The position numbers and the translations under genes were made by a program. From the NCBI GenBank assembly GCA_029556615.1, contig JAKQDD010000256.1, positions 62,001 to 126,000 on the forward strand: DNA of 64,000 nucleotides. Reading direction: 5' to 3'. Shown in pieces: positions 35,055 through 43,429 of this stretch. The notes beneath the pieces are model-generated. The model did not search any database, had not been told where the DNA came from, and saw nothing but the letters and a program-made list of their open reading frames with translations. Within the stretch, counting starts at the first letter, position 1. Each line of letters opens with the position of its first letter. The stretch is from Verrucomicrobiota bacterium. Lineage in GTDB: Bacteria > Verrucomicrobiota > Verrucomicrobiia > Limisphaerales > J093.

Positions 35055-35123
35055 TGCTCCCTGCTCCGCGCTCCCTGCTCCGCGCTCGTTGCTCCGCGCT
35101 CGTTGCTCCGCGCTCCCTGCTCC
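35055..35123. repeat. TGCTCCC heptanucleotide array (inverse of 34397-34655)
   Basis: About nine 7-nt units, TGCTCCC, TGCTCCG, CGCTCGT and similar. Pyrimidine-rich on the coding strand and directly abutting the ATG of the next gene at 35124. RNA spanning 34600-35123 could pair the two arrays and loop out the four-helix-bundle gene. Confidence 0.85.
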
Positions 35124-36233
35124 ATGCTCTCTCTCATCCTCCACGTCGTCGGTGCCCGGCCCAACTTCATGAAGGCGGCCCCGGTGATCCGGGCCCTTCA
35201 CGCGCGGAGCGTCCCGCAGATGCTGGTGCACACGGGGCAGCACTATGACGAGCGGATGTCAGACATCTTCTTCCGTCAGCTCGAGATGCCGCGGCCGGAC
35301 GTGAATCTCGAGGTGGGCTCGGGCAGCCATGCGGTGCAGACTGCGGAGATCATGGTGCGGTTCGAACGAGTCGTCCAGGAGCACCAGCCCGGCTGGGTGA
35401 TGGTCTACGGCGATGTCAATTCGACGGTCGCGTGCGCGCTGGTCGCCGCCAAGCTCGGCGTGCGCATTGCCCATGTCGAGGCCGGCCTCCGGTCCTTCGA
35501 CCGCTCGATGCCGGAGGAAATCAACCGCGTGCTCACCGACCGGATCTCAGACCTGCTGTTCACACCGTCCGAGGACGGCGACGCGAACCTGCTGCATGAA
35601 GGGATTCGCGCAGACCAGATCCATCGGGTTGGGAACTGCATGATCGACACGCTGGTCAGGTTGCTGGGGAAGGCTCAGGATCCCCGGGTTCCCGGGCTCG
35701 ATGGAGCCTATGCCCTGGTGACCCTGCACCGGCCCTCGAATGTGGATGAACCGCACCGGTTGGCGGAGATCACGGCTGCGCTCGATCGATTGGGTCAACG
35801 AATTCGGGTTGTGTTCCCCATTCACCCGCGGACGCGGAAGCGGATGGCCGACTCGGGCCTGCAGCCGGCGAACCCGGCCCGAGTCGTGTTGATCGAGCCA
35901 CAAGGGTACCTCGAGTTCCTTTGGCTGCAGCAGCATGCGCGGTTCATTCTGACCGACTCGGGAGGGATTCAGGAGGAGGCGACTTACCTGGGTGTGCCCT
36001 GTCTGACCATGCGCGAGAACACCGAGCGGCCAATCACCTGCACCACCGGCACGAACATCCTGGTGGGACAGGACATGGATCGCGTCCGGGAGCAAGCGGA
36101 TCGAATCCTGGATGGTCATGGGAAGACTGGCCGGATCCCACCGCTCTGGGATGGAAAGGCCGGGGAGCGGATCGCGGAGGTGATGGTCGGTTTGGAGAGT
36201 GGAACCACGGATTACGCGGATGGGCGCGGATAG
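35124..36233 (+). CDS. Second UDP-GlcNAc 2-epimerase family protein (non-hydrolysing)
   Basis: 369 residues from the ATG at 35124 (MLSLILHVVGARPNFMKAAP). Family blocks: GARPNFMKAAPVIRAL, VHTGQHYDERMSDIFF, VYGDVNSTVACALVAAKL, AHVEAGLRSFDRSMPEEINR, and LTDSGGIQEEATYLGVPCLT with MRENTERP. It is closer to the GARPNFxK subgroup than the WecB at 33261, so the two probably act on different substrates (for example UDP-GlcNAc versus a diacetamido-uronic acid form). The ATG follows a TGCTCCC array with no Shine-Dalgarno. The last ten residues, GTTDYADGRG, are hairpin-repeat sequence. Confidence 0.88.
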   Translation: MLSLILHVVGARPNFMKAAPVIRALHARSVPQMLVHTGQHYDERMSDIFFRQLEMPRPDVNLEVGSGSHAVQTAEIMVRFERVVQEHQPGWVMVYGDVNSTVACALVAAKLGVRIAHVEAGLRSFDRSMPEEINRVLTDRISDLLFTPSEDGDANLLHEGIRADQIHRVGNCMIDTLVRLLGKAQDPRVPGLDGAYALVTLHRPSNVDEPHRLAEITAALDRLGQRIRVVFPIHPRTRKRMADSGLQPANPARVVLIEPQGYLEFLWLQQHARFILTDSGGIQEEATYLGVPCLTMRENTERPITCTTGTNILVGQDMDRVREQADRILDGHGKTGRIPPLWDGKAGERIAEVMVGLESGTTDYADGRG

Positions 36234-36275
36234 AGAAGGGAAATCCGTGGAATCCGTGGAATCCGTGGTTTGCTT
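36199..36275. repeat. CACGGAT-type hairpin repeat, copy 4
   Basis: Almost identical to copy 2: left arm AACCACGGATTACGCGGATG then GGCGCGGAT, loop AGAGAAGGGAA, right arm with three ATCCGTGG units ending in GGTTT. It supplies the final ten codons and TAG stop of the 2-epimerase gene. The rest of the gap to 36427 shows no feature. Confidence 0.88.
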
Positions 36276-36427
36276 GGAGGGGGTGAGGGATTGATTGCCA
36301 ATCGCCATCGGCTATTCGTTGTGCTGCGATCGTGCGCCTTGTGTAGTGTGTTTGCGGTGGGAAGCGACCTTGGGAGTTGAAGCGTCCAGACGAGGCCGAA
36401 GGCATTGGTAGTCGTCTTGGTCGGTTT

Positions 36428-37657
36428 GTGCACATCCTGCTGCTTCATCAGGCGTTCGCGTTGCCGACGGAGGCGGGTGGAACCCGACACTACGAGATGG
36501 CGCGGGAATGGACGGCCTGCGGCCATGCATTCAGCGTGGTGCGGAGCGATCGCGAGTACCTTACCGGCGAGCGTGTCCGGGAGTGCGGCAAGCCTGGCTC
36601 CGAGGACGCACCAAGCCGGATCCACTTGAAACGGGCCTACGCCCCGCCGGGGCACCACCGCTCGTTCGCTTGGCGTGCTTTTTCCTATGTCGTCTTCGCC
36701 GTCACTTCAGTGTGGGCGGCGCTGCGGATCAGGGGTGTGGATCTCGTGATTGGCACGAGTCCTCCCCTGGGGCAGGCATTCTCGGCCTGGTTGGTGGCGG
36801 CGTTGAAGCGACGGCCGTTCGTGCTTGAGGTCCGGGATCTCTGGCCGGACTTTGCGATCGAGATGAAGGTCCTGACCAACCGCACGCTCATCGCTCTGGC
36901 CCGGCGTCTCGAGCGGTTTCTATACCAACGTGCCCGGCATGTCGTGGTCAACTCGCCCGCCTACCGCCAGCATCTCCTCCGGTCCGGAGTTCCGGAGGAT
37001 CGCGTCACGGTGATCGCCAACGGCGTGGATCCGGCTCAATTCGATCCCGACGCCAGGGGGGAGTGGGTGCGGCAGCGGTATGGGTTGTCGGCTGATACCT
37101 TCGTGGTGACCTACGCCGGAGCGATCGGCCCGGCGAATGACCTCGGGACGCTGCTCGAGGCGGCGCGCCACCTCCGCGGGCAACCGAACCTCCGCTGGTT
37201 GATCCTGGGGGAAGGCAAGGAGCGAGCCCGCATGGAAGACCTCGCTGCCGAATGGGGACTCGACCGGGTGACGTTCGTCGGCGCGAGACCCAAGTCGGAA
37301 ATGAAGGACTGGCTTGCAGCCTCGGACGCCTGCGTGGCGACCCTGATGAACATCCGTGCATTCCGGACGACATACCCCAACAAGGTGTTCGATTACATGG
37401 CCGCCGGCCGCCCAACGGTGCTGGCGATCGACGGGGTTATCCGCGACGTGATGGAAGCCGCAGAAGGCGGCCTGTGCGTCCCACCGGGCGATCCAGGGAA
37501 GCTGGCGGAAGCGGTGCGACGGCTTCAGACCGAGGTCGGTACCGCTCGCCGCTTGGGGCTCAACGCGCGCCGGTATGTTTGCGAGCATTTCGACAGGCGC
37601 CGGCAAGCGGAACGATTCGTTCGTCTCACCGAGAGTCTCGCCGGCAAGGCCGCGTGA
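36428..37657 (+). CDS. Glycosyltransferase family 4, WbuB-like
   Basis: 409 residues from the GTG at 36428 (VHILLLHQAFALPTEAGGTR); an in-frame TTG at 36377 is less likely. The acceptor domain carries LVIGTSPPLGQAFSAWLVA and the WbuB-subgroup block VLEVRDLWPDFAIEM (E-V-R-D-L-W-P). The donor domain has FVVTYAGAIGPANDLGTLLEAA, LILGEGKERARMEDLA and PNKVFDYMAAGRPTVLAIDG. WbuB-type enzymes often transfer N-acetyl-fucosamine or related amino sugars, which fits the 2-epimerase genes upstream. Confidence 0.87.
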   Translation: MHILLLHQAFALPTEAGGTRHYEMAREWTACGHAFSVVRSDREYLTGERVRECGKPGSEDAPSRIHLKRAYAPPGHHRSFAWRAFSYVVFAVTSVWAALRIRGVDLVIGTSPPLGQAFSAWLVAALKRRPFVLEVRDLWPDFAIEMKVLTNRTLIALARRLERFLYQRARHVVVNSPAYRQHLLRSGVPEDRVTVIANGVDPAQFDPDARGEWVRQRYGLSADTFVVTYAGAIGPANDLGTLLEAARHLRGQPNLRWLILGEGKERARMEDLAAEWGLDRVTFVGARPKSEMKDWLAASDACVATLMNIRAFRTTYPNKVFDYMAAGRPTVLAIDGVIRDVMEAAEGGLCVPPGDPGKLAEAVRRLQTEVGTARRLGLNARRYVCEHFDRRRQAERFVRLTESLAGKAA

Positions 37658-37689
37658 GGGCATGCCCGGATGGGGTCCCAGGGGATCTC

Positions 37690-40662
37690 ATGATTCAGGA
37701 AAAGGTCAGCGCTTGGTCGAAGATGCGGTGCATCGTCGGCCAGTACGGCATCCGACGCAGTGTCTGGCGCGCGGGCTTTGACCTGGCGCGGCGCGCCGGC
37801 TTGGTGCAAAGCAGGTTCCCGGTCTGGCAATGGGCGGACCGCCCCCTCGACACGTGGCTCATCCGGCCCTTGACGGCCGGTGAGGGCGGCGTGCGCGCTC
37901 TTCTCGACAAGAGCAGTGCGCGTTTCTTCTTTCCTCTTGGCTCACCCCCCCGCCTGAAGCCGGAGTGGGCGGAGGAGGCCGTGGCGGAAGCGGACCGCCT
38001 GTTACAGGGCGTGTTCCGCTACTTTTCGAGGTTTGAAGGGAAGCTGGGCTTTCCGGAGCCCGATTGGTTCCTGAATCCCTTCACCGGTCACCGTGATCCT
38101 CCGAAGCGGCACTGGTGTGCCTGCGGGGATTTTGAGTCCGCGAGGGGCGATATCAAGTTCTTTTGGGAACCGTCCCGCTTTTCGTGGGTGTATGCCCTTG
38201 GCCGAGCCTATGCGCTGACGCGAGAGGAACGGTATGCGGAAGCCTTCTGGCGCCTGTTCGAGTCCTGGCGCGCGGCGAACCCCCCGCAAATGGGGATTCA
38301 CTGGCAGTGCGGCCAGGAGATCGCCTTTAGGGTGCTGGCGTGCGTCTTCGGCCTGCATGTCTTCTGGGCGAGCCCGGCGACGACGCCGGAGCGTCTGGCG
38401 GCGTTAGTCGTTCTGCTGGCGGCCAGCGCGGAGCGAATCCACGCGAACATCAACTATGCACGTATTCAGATGGGCAACCATGCCGTGAACGAGGCCCTGG
38501 CGCTGTTCGCGGTTGGGACTTTATTTCCCGCGTTGCGGCAGGCCGAGCGGTGGCGCCGGTGCGGGCAATGGGTGCTCGAGGATGAGGTGCAGTGCCACAA
38601 CTGGCCCGACGGCTCGTACGTGCAGCATTCGTTCAATTATCAACGGCTGGCCCTGCGGGCATACCTGGTGGCATTACGCCTGGCGGAGCTGAATGGGCTG
38701 CCGTTTCCGGGGGGCACCTGCGACGCCATTCAGCAGTCTGCGCGGTTTCTCTATGAGCTGCAGGATCAACCGAGTGGGCGGTTGCCGAATTATGGCGCGA
38801 ATGACGGCGCTCTTCTGATGCCCCTGAGCCAATGCGACTACCTCGACTATCGACCACTACTCAGTTCCCTGCACTATTACTATCATCGTCAGCAGCTCTA
38901 TGCCGAGGGACCCTGGTCAGAGGATTTGGCGTGGTTCTTTGGGCCCGAGGCGTTGCAGGCACCGAGGCTGGCTGCGCCGCCAACCAGTCAACGGTTCTGG
39001 GAGGGCGGCTACTACACGCTGAGAGGGAAGCGCAGTTGGGCCATGGTGCGATGCCACAGCTATCGGAGTCGTCCCAGCCAGGCGGATCTTCTTCACGTGG
39101 ACCTCTGGCACGACGGCGTCAACGTGCTGCGGGACAGCGGGACATTCAGCTACTTTGATCCGCCGCAGGATTGGAGCCGCTACTTCATGTCGAGTCGGGC
39201 CCACAACACCGTGGTGGTGGCTGACTGCGACCAGATGGTGAAGGGACCGAGGTTCCGCTGGTTCACAGTGGCTCGGGGCAAGACGCTGGGGTATTGGCGC
39301 GACGGCGAGGTTGAATTGTGGCTAGGGGAGCAGTACGGCTACCAGCGGCTCGTGACACGCGTCACGCACCGCCGCGCCCTCTGCCGGGTTGGCGAGGGCT
39401 TCTGGGTGATCGTGGACGATCTCGTTGGCCGCAGCGCGGAACAACTTGATCTCTATTGGCATCTCGGTGTGGCGGAGTACGAGTTGGAGGGGAACCAACT
39501 GCAGTTCCGGACCGACCACGGGCGCGGGAACCTGACGGTCCTCTCCAACTTGCCGGCGATTCTCACCGCGGCTGCGGGGATCGATGGGAACGGGCGCATG
39601 GGATGGGAGTCCCGGTACTACGGAGAAAGGACCCCGGCTCCGACCTTGCGAGCTTCAATGCGACGACCGCTGCCTGCTCGCTTCGTCACCCTGGTTTCGT
39701 TAGATTGCGAGGCTGAGGTCACTGCTTTGGACGCATGCAACTCCATCGCGTGGAAGACCTCGGATGACGGCCCCGACCATCGGATGACGTTGGCGCCGTG
39801 CGGCAGTGTGGGTTCTCTGATCCGGCAATTGCACGTGAATGAGGCTCTGGCATTCCAGGTGCCGCCGGTACTCGGGGAGGAGGACACGGTTTCCGGTGGG
39901 CCGGATCACGCGAGGAATCGGCAGACGATTCTCCCGCTGGGCGACCCCAACGTGAAAGGGGCGTCTCAGTGGAACATCGCTCGGGAATCTCCCAATCGCT
40001 CGTCGCTCGAGGGCCTGCAGGCGGCGTGTGAGTCGGACCTGCCTGGACTCGTGCGATGTCACCAGGCCGCGTTTCCCAACGAGTTCATGACTCTCATGGG
40101 GCGCCGGTTCATTGCATTGTTCTATGAGTTCTACATCCACCAACCGCAGGGCATTTGCCTGCTGTGGCGGGATGGGAAGACCGGCCGTGTGGCCGGCTCC
40201 GTGGCCGGCGGAGACCCGAGCCTGCGCGCGGCGTTCGTGTCGCAGAGTCTGGGGTGGCTGCTGGCATCCGCCCCATTGCAGGCTGTGCGTCATCGCCGTG
40301 TCAGGCAGCGCTTGGCTCAGCACGTGGGTAAGGGGGCCTTGGGTGTTCTCCGGCGCCTTGGGGCAATGCAGCGCTGGGTTCCTGGCGCCTGGTCTCCTGA
40401 CGAGATGAAGGGGCGGTGGTCGAGTCTGCTATCGATTGGCGTCGATCCCGAATTCCGGGGGCGGGGCATCGGTCGGCATCTCCTGGAGGGCTTTCGGTGG
40501 GAGAGTGCCCGCCTGGGTTATCGAGCCATGAGGCTCAGTGTGCATGACGACAATGACCGCGCACTTGCCTTGTACCGAGCTGCCGGCTGGCGGGAAATCA
40601 CCGCTACTCCCGAGGGCATCTACCTCGCTCGTTCGGTCGATGATCTCCCGTGCGCCTCCTGA
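37690..40662 (+). CDS. Heparinase II/III-like polysaccharide lyase fused to a GNAT acetyltransferase
   Basis: 990 residues from the ATG at 37690; the open frame upstream overlaps the WbuB-like gene and is ignored. Residues about 1-740 are heparinase-like: an alpha/alpha-toroid with WQCGQEIAFRVLAC, NHAVNEALALFAVG and WPDGSYVQHSFNYQRLALR (the N-H and Y active-site blocks), then a beta-sandwich with DLLHVDLWHDGVNVLRDSGT and SRAHNTVVVADCDQM (H-N-T). Residues about 780-990 are a GNAT domain: LLSIGVDPEFRGRGIGRHLL (acetyl-CoA pyrophosphate loop R-G-x-G-I-G) and LSVHDDNDRALALYRAAGW. I know heparinase-like proteins in exopolysaccharide loci, but not this fusion. It overlaps the next gene by 13 bp. Confidence 0.83.
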   Translation: MIQEKVSAWSKMRCIVGQYGIRRSVWRAGFDLARRAGLVQSRFPVWQWADRPLDTWLIRPLTAGEGGVRALLDKSSARFFFPLGSPPRLKPEWAEEAVAEADRLLQGVFRYFSRFEGKLGFPEPDWFLNPFTGHRDPPKRHWCACGDFESARGDIKFFWEPSRFSWVYALGRAYALTREERYAEAFWRLFESWRAANPPQMGIHWQCGQEIAFRVLACVFGLHVFWASPATTPERLAALVVLLAASAERIHANINYARIQMGNHAVNEALALFAVGTLFPALRQAERWRRCGQWVLEDEVQCHNWPDGSYVQHSFNYQRLALRAYLVALRLAELNGLPFPGGTCDAIQQSARFLYELQDQPSGRLPNYGANDGALLMPLSQCDYLDYRPLLSSLHYYYHRQQLYAEGPWSEDLAWFFGPEALQAPRLAAPPTSQRFWEGGYYTLRGKRSWAMVRCHSYRSRPSQADLLHVDLWHDGVNVLRDSGTFSYFDPPQDWSRYFMSSRAHNTVVVADCDQMVKGPRFRWFTVARGKTLGYWRDGEVELWLGEQYGYQRLVTRVTHRRALCRVGEGFWVIVDDLVGRSAEQLDLYWHLGVAEYELEGNQLQFRTDHGRGNLTVLSNLPAILTAAAGIDGNGRMGWESRYYGERTPAPTLRASMRRPLPARFVTLVSLDCEAEVTALDACNSIAWKTSDDGPDHRMTLAPCGSVGSLIRQLHVNEALAFQVPPVLGEEDTVSGGPDHARNRQTILPLGDPNVKGASQWNIARESPNRSSLEGLQAACESDLPGLVRCHQAAFPNEFMTLMGRRFIALFYEFYIHQPQGICLLWRDGKTGRVAGSVAGGDPSLRAAFVSQSLGWLLASAPLQAVRHRRVRQRLAQHVGKGALGVLRRLGAMQRWVPGAWSPDEMKGRWSSLLSIGVDPEFRGRGIGRHLLEGFRWESARLGYRAMRLSVHDDNDRALALYRAAGWREITATPEGIYLARSVDDLPCAS

Positions 40663-41891
40663 TCATCACGCCGTACTATCCGCCGGAGACGGGTGCGCCC
40701 CAAGCGCGGCTGCATGAGTTGGCCCGGCGGTTGGCGGGGCGGGGGCATGAGGTCTCCGTTCTCACGGGCATGCCCAATTACCCGACGGGCCGGATCTTCG
40801 ACGCCTACAAGGGTCGCGTGCGGATGAAGGAAACCGTGGACGGAATTCCAGTGCTGCGCACATGGTTCTACCCGTCGAATTCCGCCCGGACCCTGCCGCG
40901 ACTGGTCAGTTACCTGTCCTTTGCCGTGTCGAGCCTGACCTTGGGCGGGATTGGCCTCGGTCGGCATGACGTGGCTTTGGTTGAAAGTCCCCCGCTGTTC
41001 GTTGTGCCCACGGGACTGGTTGTGGCCAAGCTGCATGGAGCCCGGACGATCATGATGGTCTCCGACATCTGGCCGGACATCCTGGTGCGCATGGGGCATG
41101 CCCGGCCCGGTGTGAGTTTGAGCCTGATGCTGTGGCTGGAGTCGTTCTGCTATCGCCACGCGGATGTTGTCGCGCTGACCAATCCCGGGGCAGAACGCCA
41201 GGTCGCCGCGCGGTTCCCGGCCGTACGTACCACCGTCATCAGCAATGGCGTTGACACCCGGCTCTTCAGGCCGGAAAACCGGAGTGAGGCGCTCAGGCAA
41301 TCCTGGGGCGTCACCACCACGGACTTCGTCGTGGGCTATTGTGGTCTTCACGGTTTGGCCCAGGGATTGGATGTCGTGCTGGATGCGGCAGAACGCCTGC
41401 TTCTGTTTCGAGACATTCGGATCCTCATGGTCGGTGAAGGCCCCCTGAAGGGGCATCTCGTGAAAACGGCCCAGGACCGCCATCTGACGAATCTCACCTT
41501 CCTGGGGCAGCGGCCCAAGACGGAGATGCCGGCGTTGCTGGCTTCGTGCGACGCGAGCCTCGTTCCCTTGTCGACGCGGCTGCCGGGGACAATGCCGTCG
41601 AAACTGTTTGAGGCGCTTGCGGCAGGGACGCCCCCCATCATCGCCCGGGGTTGTGAAGGCGAATCGCTAGTGCTCGAACACGATGCCGGGTCCGTGTTCG
41701 AGCCGCTGGACGGCCGGGAGCTGGCGGATGTCATCAGGGGGTTGGCGGCGGATCGCGCGGCATGGGCGCGAAAACGAGAGAACAGTCTGCAGCTCGCCCA
41801 GCGTTTTGATCGCGAGGCGATCGCCAGCCGCACGGAAAGCGTCCTGCGGGCGGTCGCCACCGGCGGGGCACTGCCGACGGTGGAGTGGTGA
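40650..41891 (+). CDS. Glycosyltransferase family 4, WbuB-like
   Basis: 413 residues from a GTG overlapping the previous gene. LLIITPYYPPETGAPQARL and EVSVLTGMPNYPTGRIF are the WbuB/WcaI start blocks; MMVSDIWPDILVRMG replaces the D-L-W-P block. The donor domain shows FVVGYCGLHGLAQGLDVVLDAA, IRILMVGEGPLKGHLV, TMPSKLFEALAAGTPPIIA and a final DREAIAS. Paralogous to the enzyme at 36428. The two together may add consecutive amino sugars. Confidence 0.87.
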   Translation: MRLLIITPYYPPETGAPQARLHELARRLAGRGHEVSVLTGMPNYPTGRIFDAYKGRVRMKETVDGIPVLRTWFYPSNSARTLPRLVSYLSFAVSSLTLGGIGLGRHDVALVESPPLFVVPTGLVVAKLHGARTIMMVSDIWPDILVRMGHARPGVSLSLMLWLESFCYRHADVVALTNPGAERQVAARFPAVRTTVISNGVDTRLFRPENRSEALRQSWGVTTTDFVVGYCGLHGLAQGLDVVLDAAERLLLFRDIRILMVGEGPLKGHLVKTAQDRHLTNLTFLGQRPKTEMPALLASCDASLVPLSTRLPGTMPSKLFEALAAGTPPIIARGCEGESLVLEHDAGSVFEPLDGRELADVIRGLAADRAAWARKRENSLQLAQRFDREAIASRTESVLRAVATGGALPTVEW

Positions 41892-41898
41892 GCCGAGC

Positions 41899-42675
41899 GT
41901 GTTCTATTACAAGATCATCCTGTTGGTCCTTCAACCGCTTGGCCTGGCTTGCATCCTGATGGCGGCGGCGGTCCTGGTGCGAAAGCACCAGACATGGTTC
42001 AGAGCCCTGCTCGGGGGTGCGATCGTCATTCTCTGGGGAGCCGGCAACGGGTGGGTTGCGACAGGCATGGCTCGTTTACTGGAGTGGCGGCACCTGGGGC
42101 CAGAACCCCTTCCTGCTGCTGACGTGATCGTCATCGTGGGCGGGGGATTGGCGCCACAACTGCCTCCGCGCCGCTCGATTGAAGTCGACGAGGCAGGCGA
42201 CCGTACCCTCTTCGCCGCCAGATTGTACCGTGCAGGAAGAGCGCCGGCGGTCCTTTGCACCAGTGGAATCGTGCCGGGGAGTCCCCGTGAGCAACCGTAT
42301 GCTCACGACGAGGCCGCCATGCTGATGTGGCTCGGGGTGCCCCAAGAGGCCATCTGGACTGAGGATCAGTCGCGTACAACCTACGAGAACGCCAAGCATG
42401 GATGCGCGTTGCTCCGAGCGCACCACGTGCGGCGAGCTCTGCTGGTCACGTCAGCTCTGCATATGCCCCGGTCCATGGGTGTCTTCCGGCGAAGTAGTCC
42501 GGAGATTGAGTTCATTCCTGCACCCACCGACTTCCGTGTCGTGAGCGGGCCGCCGCTTCCGCTACTCAAGCAGTGCACCCGAATCGTGCCGTCGGCGGCG
42601 AATATGCAACTCAGCGGGGAAGTCCTGCACGAGTTCGGCGGGATTCTCTACTACAAGTTGCGTCGCTGGATGTAG
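41899..42675 (+). CDS. YdcF/SanA-like (DUF218) membrane protein
   Basis: 258 residues from the GTG at 41899. Two N-terminal membrane helices (about residues 4-28 and 34-56) are followed by the DUF218 fold: VIVIVGGGLAPQLPPR, APAVLCTSGIVPGS, MLMWLGVPQEAIWTEDQSRTTYENA (E-x-x-S-x-x-T-x-E-N) and LLVTSALHMPRSMGVFRR. Relatives (ElyC, SanA) affect cell-envelope polymer and undecaprenyl-phosphate use; no enzyme activity is settled. In this position it may tune lipid-carrier flow for polysaccharide synthesis. Confidence 0.8.
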   Translation: MFYYKIILLVLQPLGLACILMAAAVLVRKHQTWFRALLGGAIVILWGAGNGWVATGMARLLEWRHLGPEPLPAADVIVIVGGGLAPQLPPRRSIEVDEAGDRTLFAARLYRAGRAPAVLCTSGIVPGSPREQPYAHDEAAMLMWLGVPQEAIWTEDQSRTTYENAKHGCALLRAHHVRRALLVTSALHMPRSMGVFRRSSPEIEFIPAPTDFRVVSGPPLPLLKQCTRIVPSAANMQLSGEVLHEFGGILYYKLRRWM

Positions 42676-42765
42676 GTGAAGAGCGGCGGGACAGACGGCT
42701 TGAGCTCCGCCGTTGGTAATGCGGTGCGATCACAAGGCGGCTGGCCATCAGTCGCGGAGAGCGGC

Positions 42766-43377
42766 GTGAAGCGGACACTGGACTTTCTGCTTGCGGCGGC
42801 CGGTCTGCTGGTCCTCAGCCCCTTGTTGCTGGGGGTGGCGGTTGCCATTGCATGGTCGGACGGCTGGCCGGTGTTCTTCCGTCAGACCCGCGTGGGGTGG
42901 CGGGGCCGGGATTTCAGCATTTGGAAGTTCCGGACCATGCGGGTTCTGCCTGGGGCCGAGCAGGGTCGGTTTGACCCGGGAACCGCGCAGCGCGTCACGC
43001 GTCTGGGTCAAGTGTTGCGCCGATTCAAGGTGGATGAATTGCCGCAGCTGTGGAATGTGGTCACGGGGGACATGGCGTTGGTGGGGCCGCGTCCCGAGGT
43101 GCGGAAATGGGTCGAAGCCTACCCCGAGCGCTGGGCCTTGGTGCACACGGTTCGCCCCGGCATCACGGATCCGGCGTCGATCGAGTTCCGCAACGAGGAG
43201 GGGCTGCTGGCCCGCGCGGTGGACCCAGAGCGCACCTATCGCGAGGAGATTCTGCCCCGGAAGCTGGAGCTGTACGAGGCGTATGTTCGGACGCACTCGA
43301 CATGGGGCGATGGCGTGTTGATCCTCAGGACGCTTCGGATCACACTCCGTCCCAACGCGCCAGCGGGACGCAGCTGA
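42766..43377 (+). CDS. Phosphoglycosyl transferase (bacterial sugar transferase, monotopic)
   Basis: 203 residues from the GTG at 42766 (VKRTLDFLLAAAG), which has GGAG about 9 nt upstream; a GTG at 42676, immediately after the previous stop, would add 30 residues. One re-entrant membrane helix (LLVLSPLLLGVAVAIAW) precedes the catalytic core: FFRQTRVGWRGRDFSIWKFRTM, RFKVDELPQLWNVVTGDMALVGPRPE with the essential D-E pair. It transfers a sugar-1-phosphate to undecaprenyl phosphate and so starts repeat-unit assembly. A second enzyme of this kind is at 52964, so the window may serve two polymers. Confidence 0.87.
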   Translation: MKRTLDFLLAAAGLLVLSPLLLGVAVAIAWSDGWPVFFRQTRVGWRGRDFSIWKFRTMRVLPGAEQGRFDPGTAQRVTRLGQVLRRFKVDELPQLWNVVTGDMALVGPRPEVRKWVEAYPERWALVHTVRPGITDPASIEFRNEEGLLARAVDPERTYREEILPRKLELYEAYVRTHSTWGDGVLILRTLRITLRPNAPAGRS

Positions 43378-43429
43378 CGGGTCCGCCGCTGGCGGCGTGT
43401 GGTCTCGGCGTGAGGAGTGCATTCAACTC

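Noticed and set aside
37252..37689. 146-codon upstream extension of the heparinase-GNAT frame
   Set aside because: It overlaps the conserved end of the WbuB-like gene in another frame, has the Arg/Gly-rich look of a shadow, and homology starts only after the ATG at 37690.
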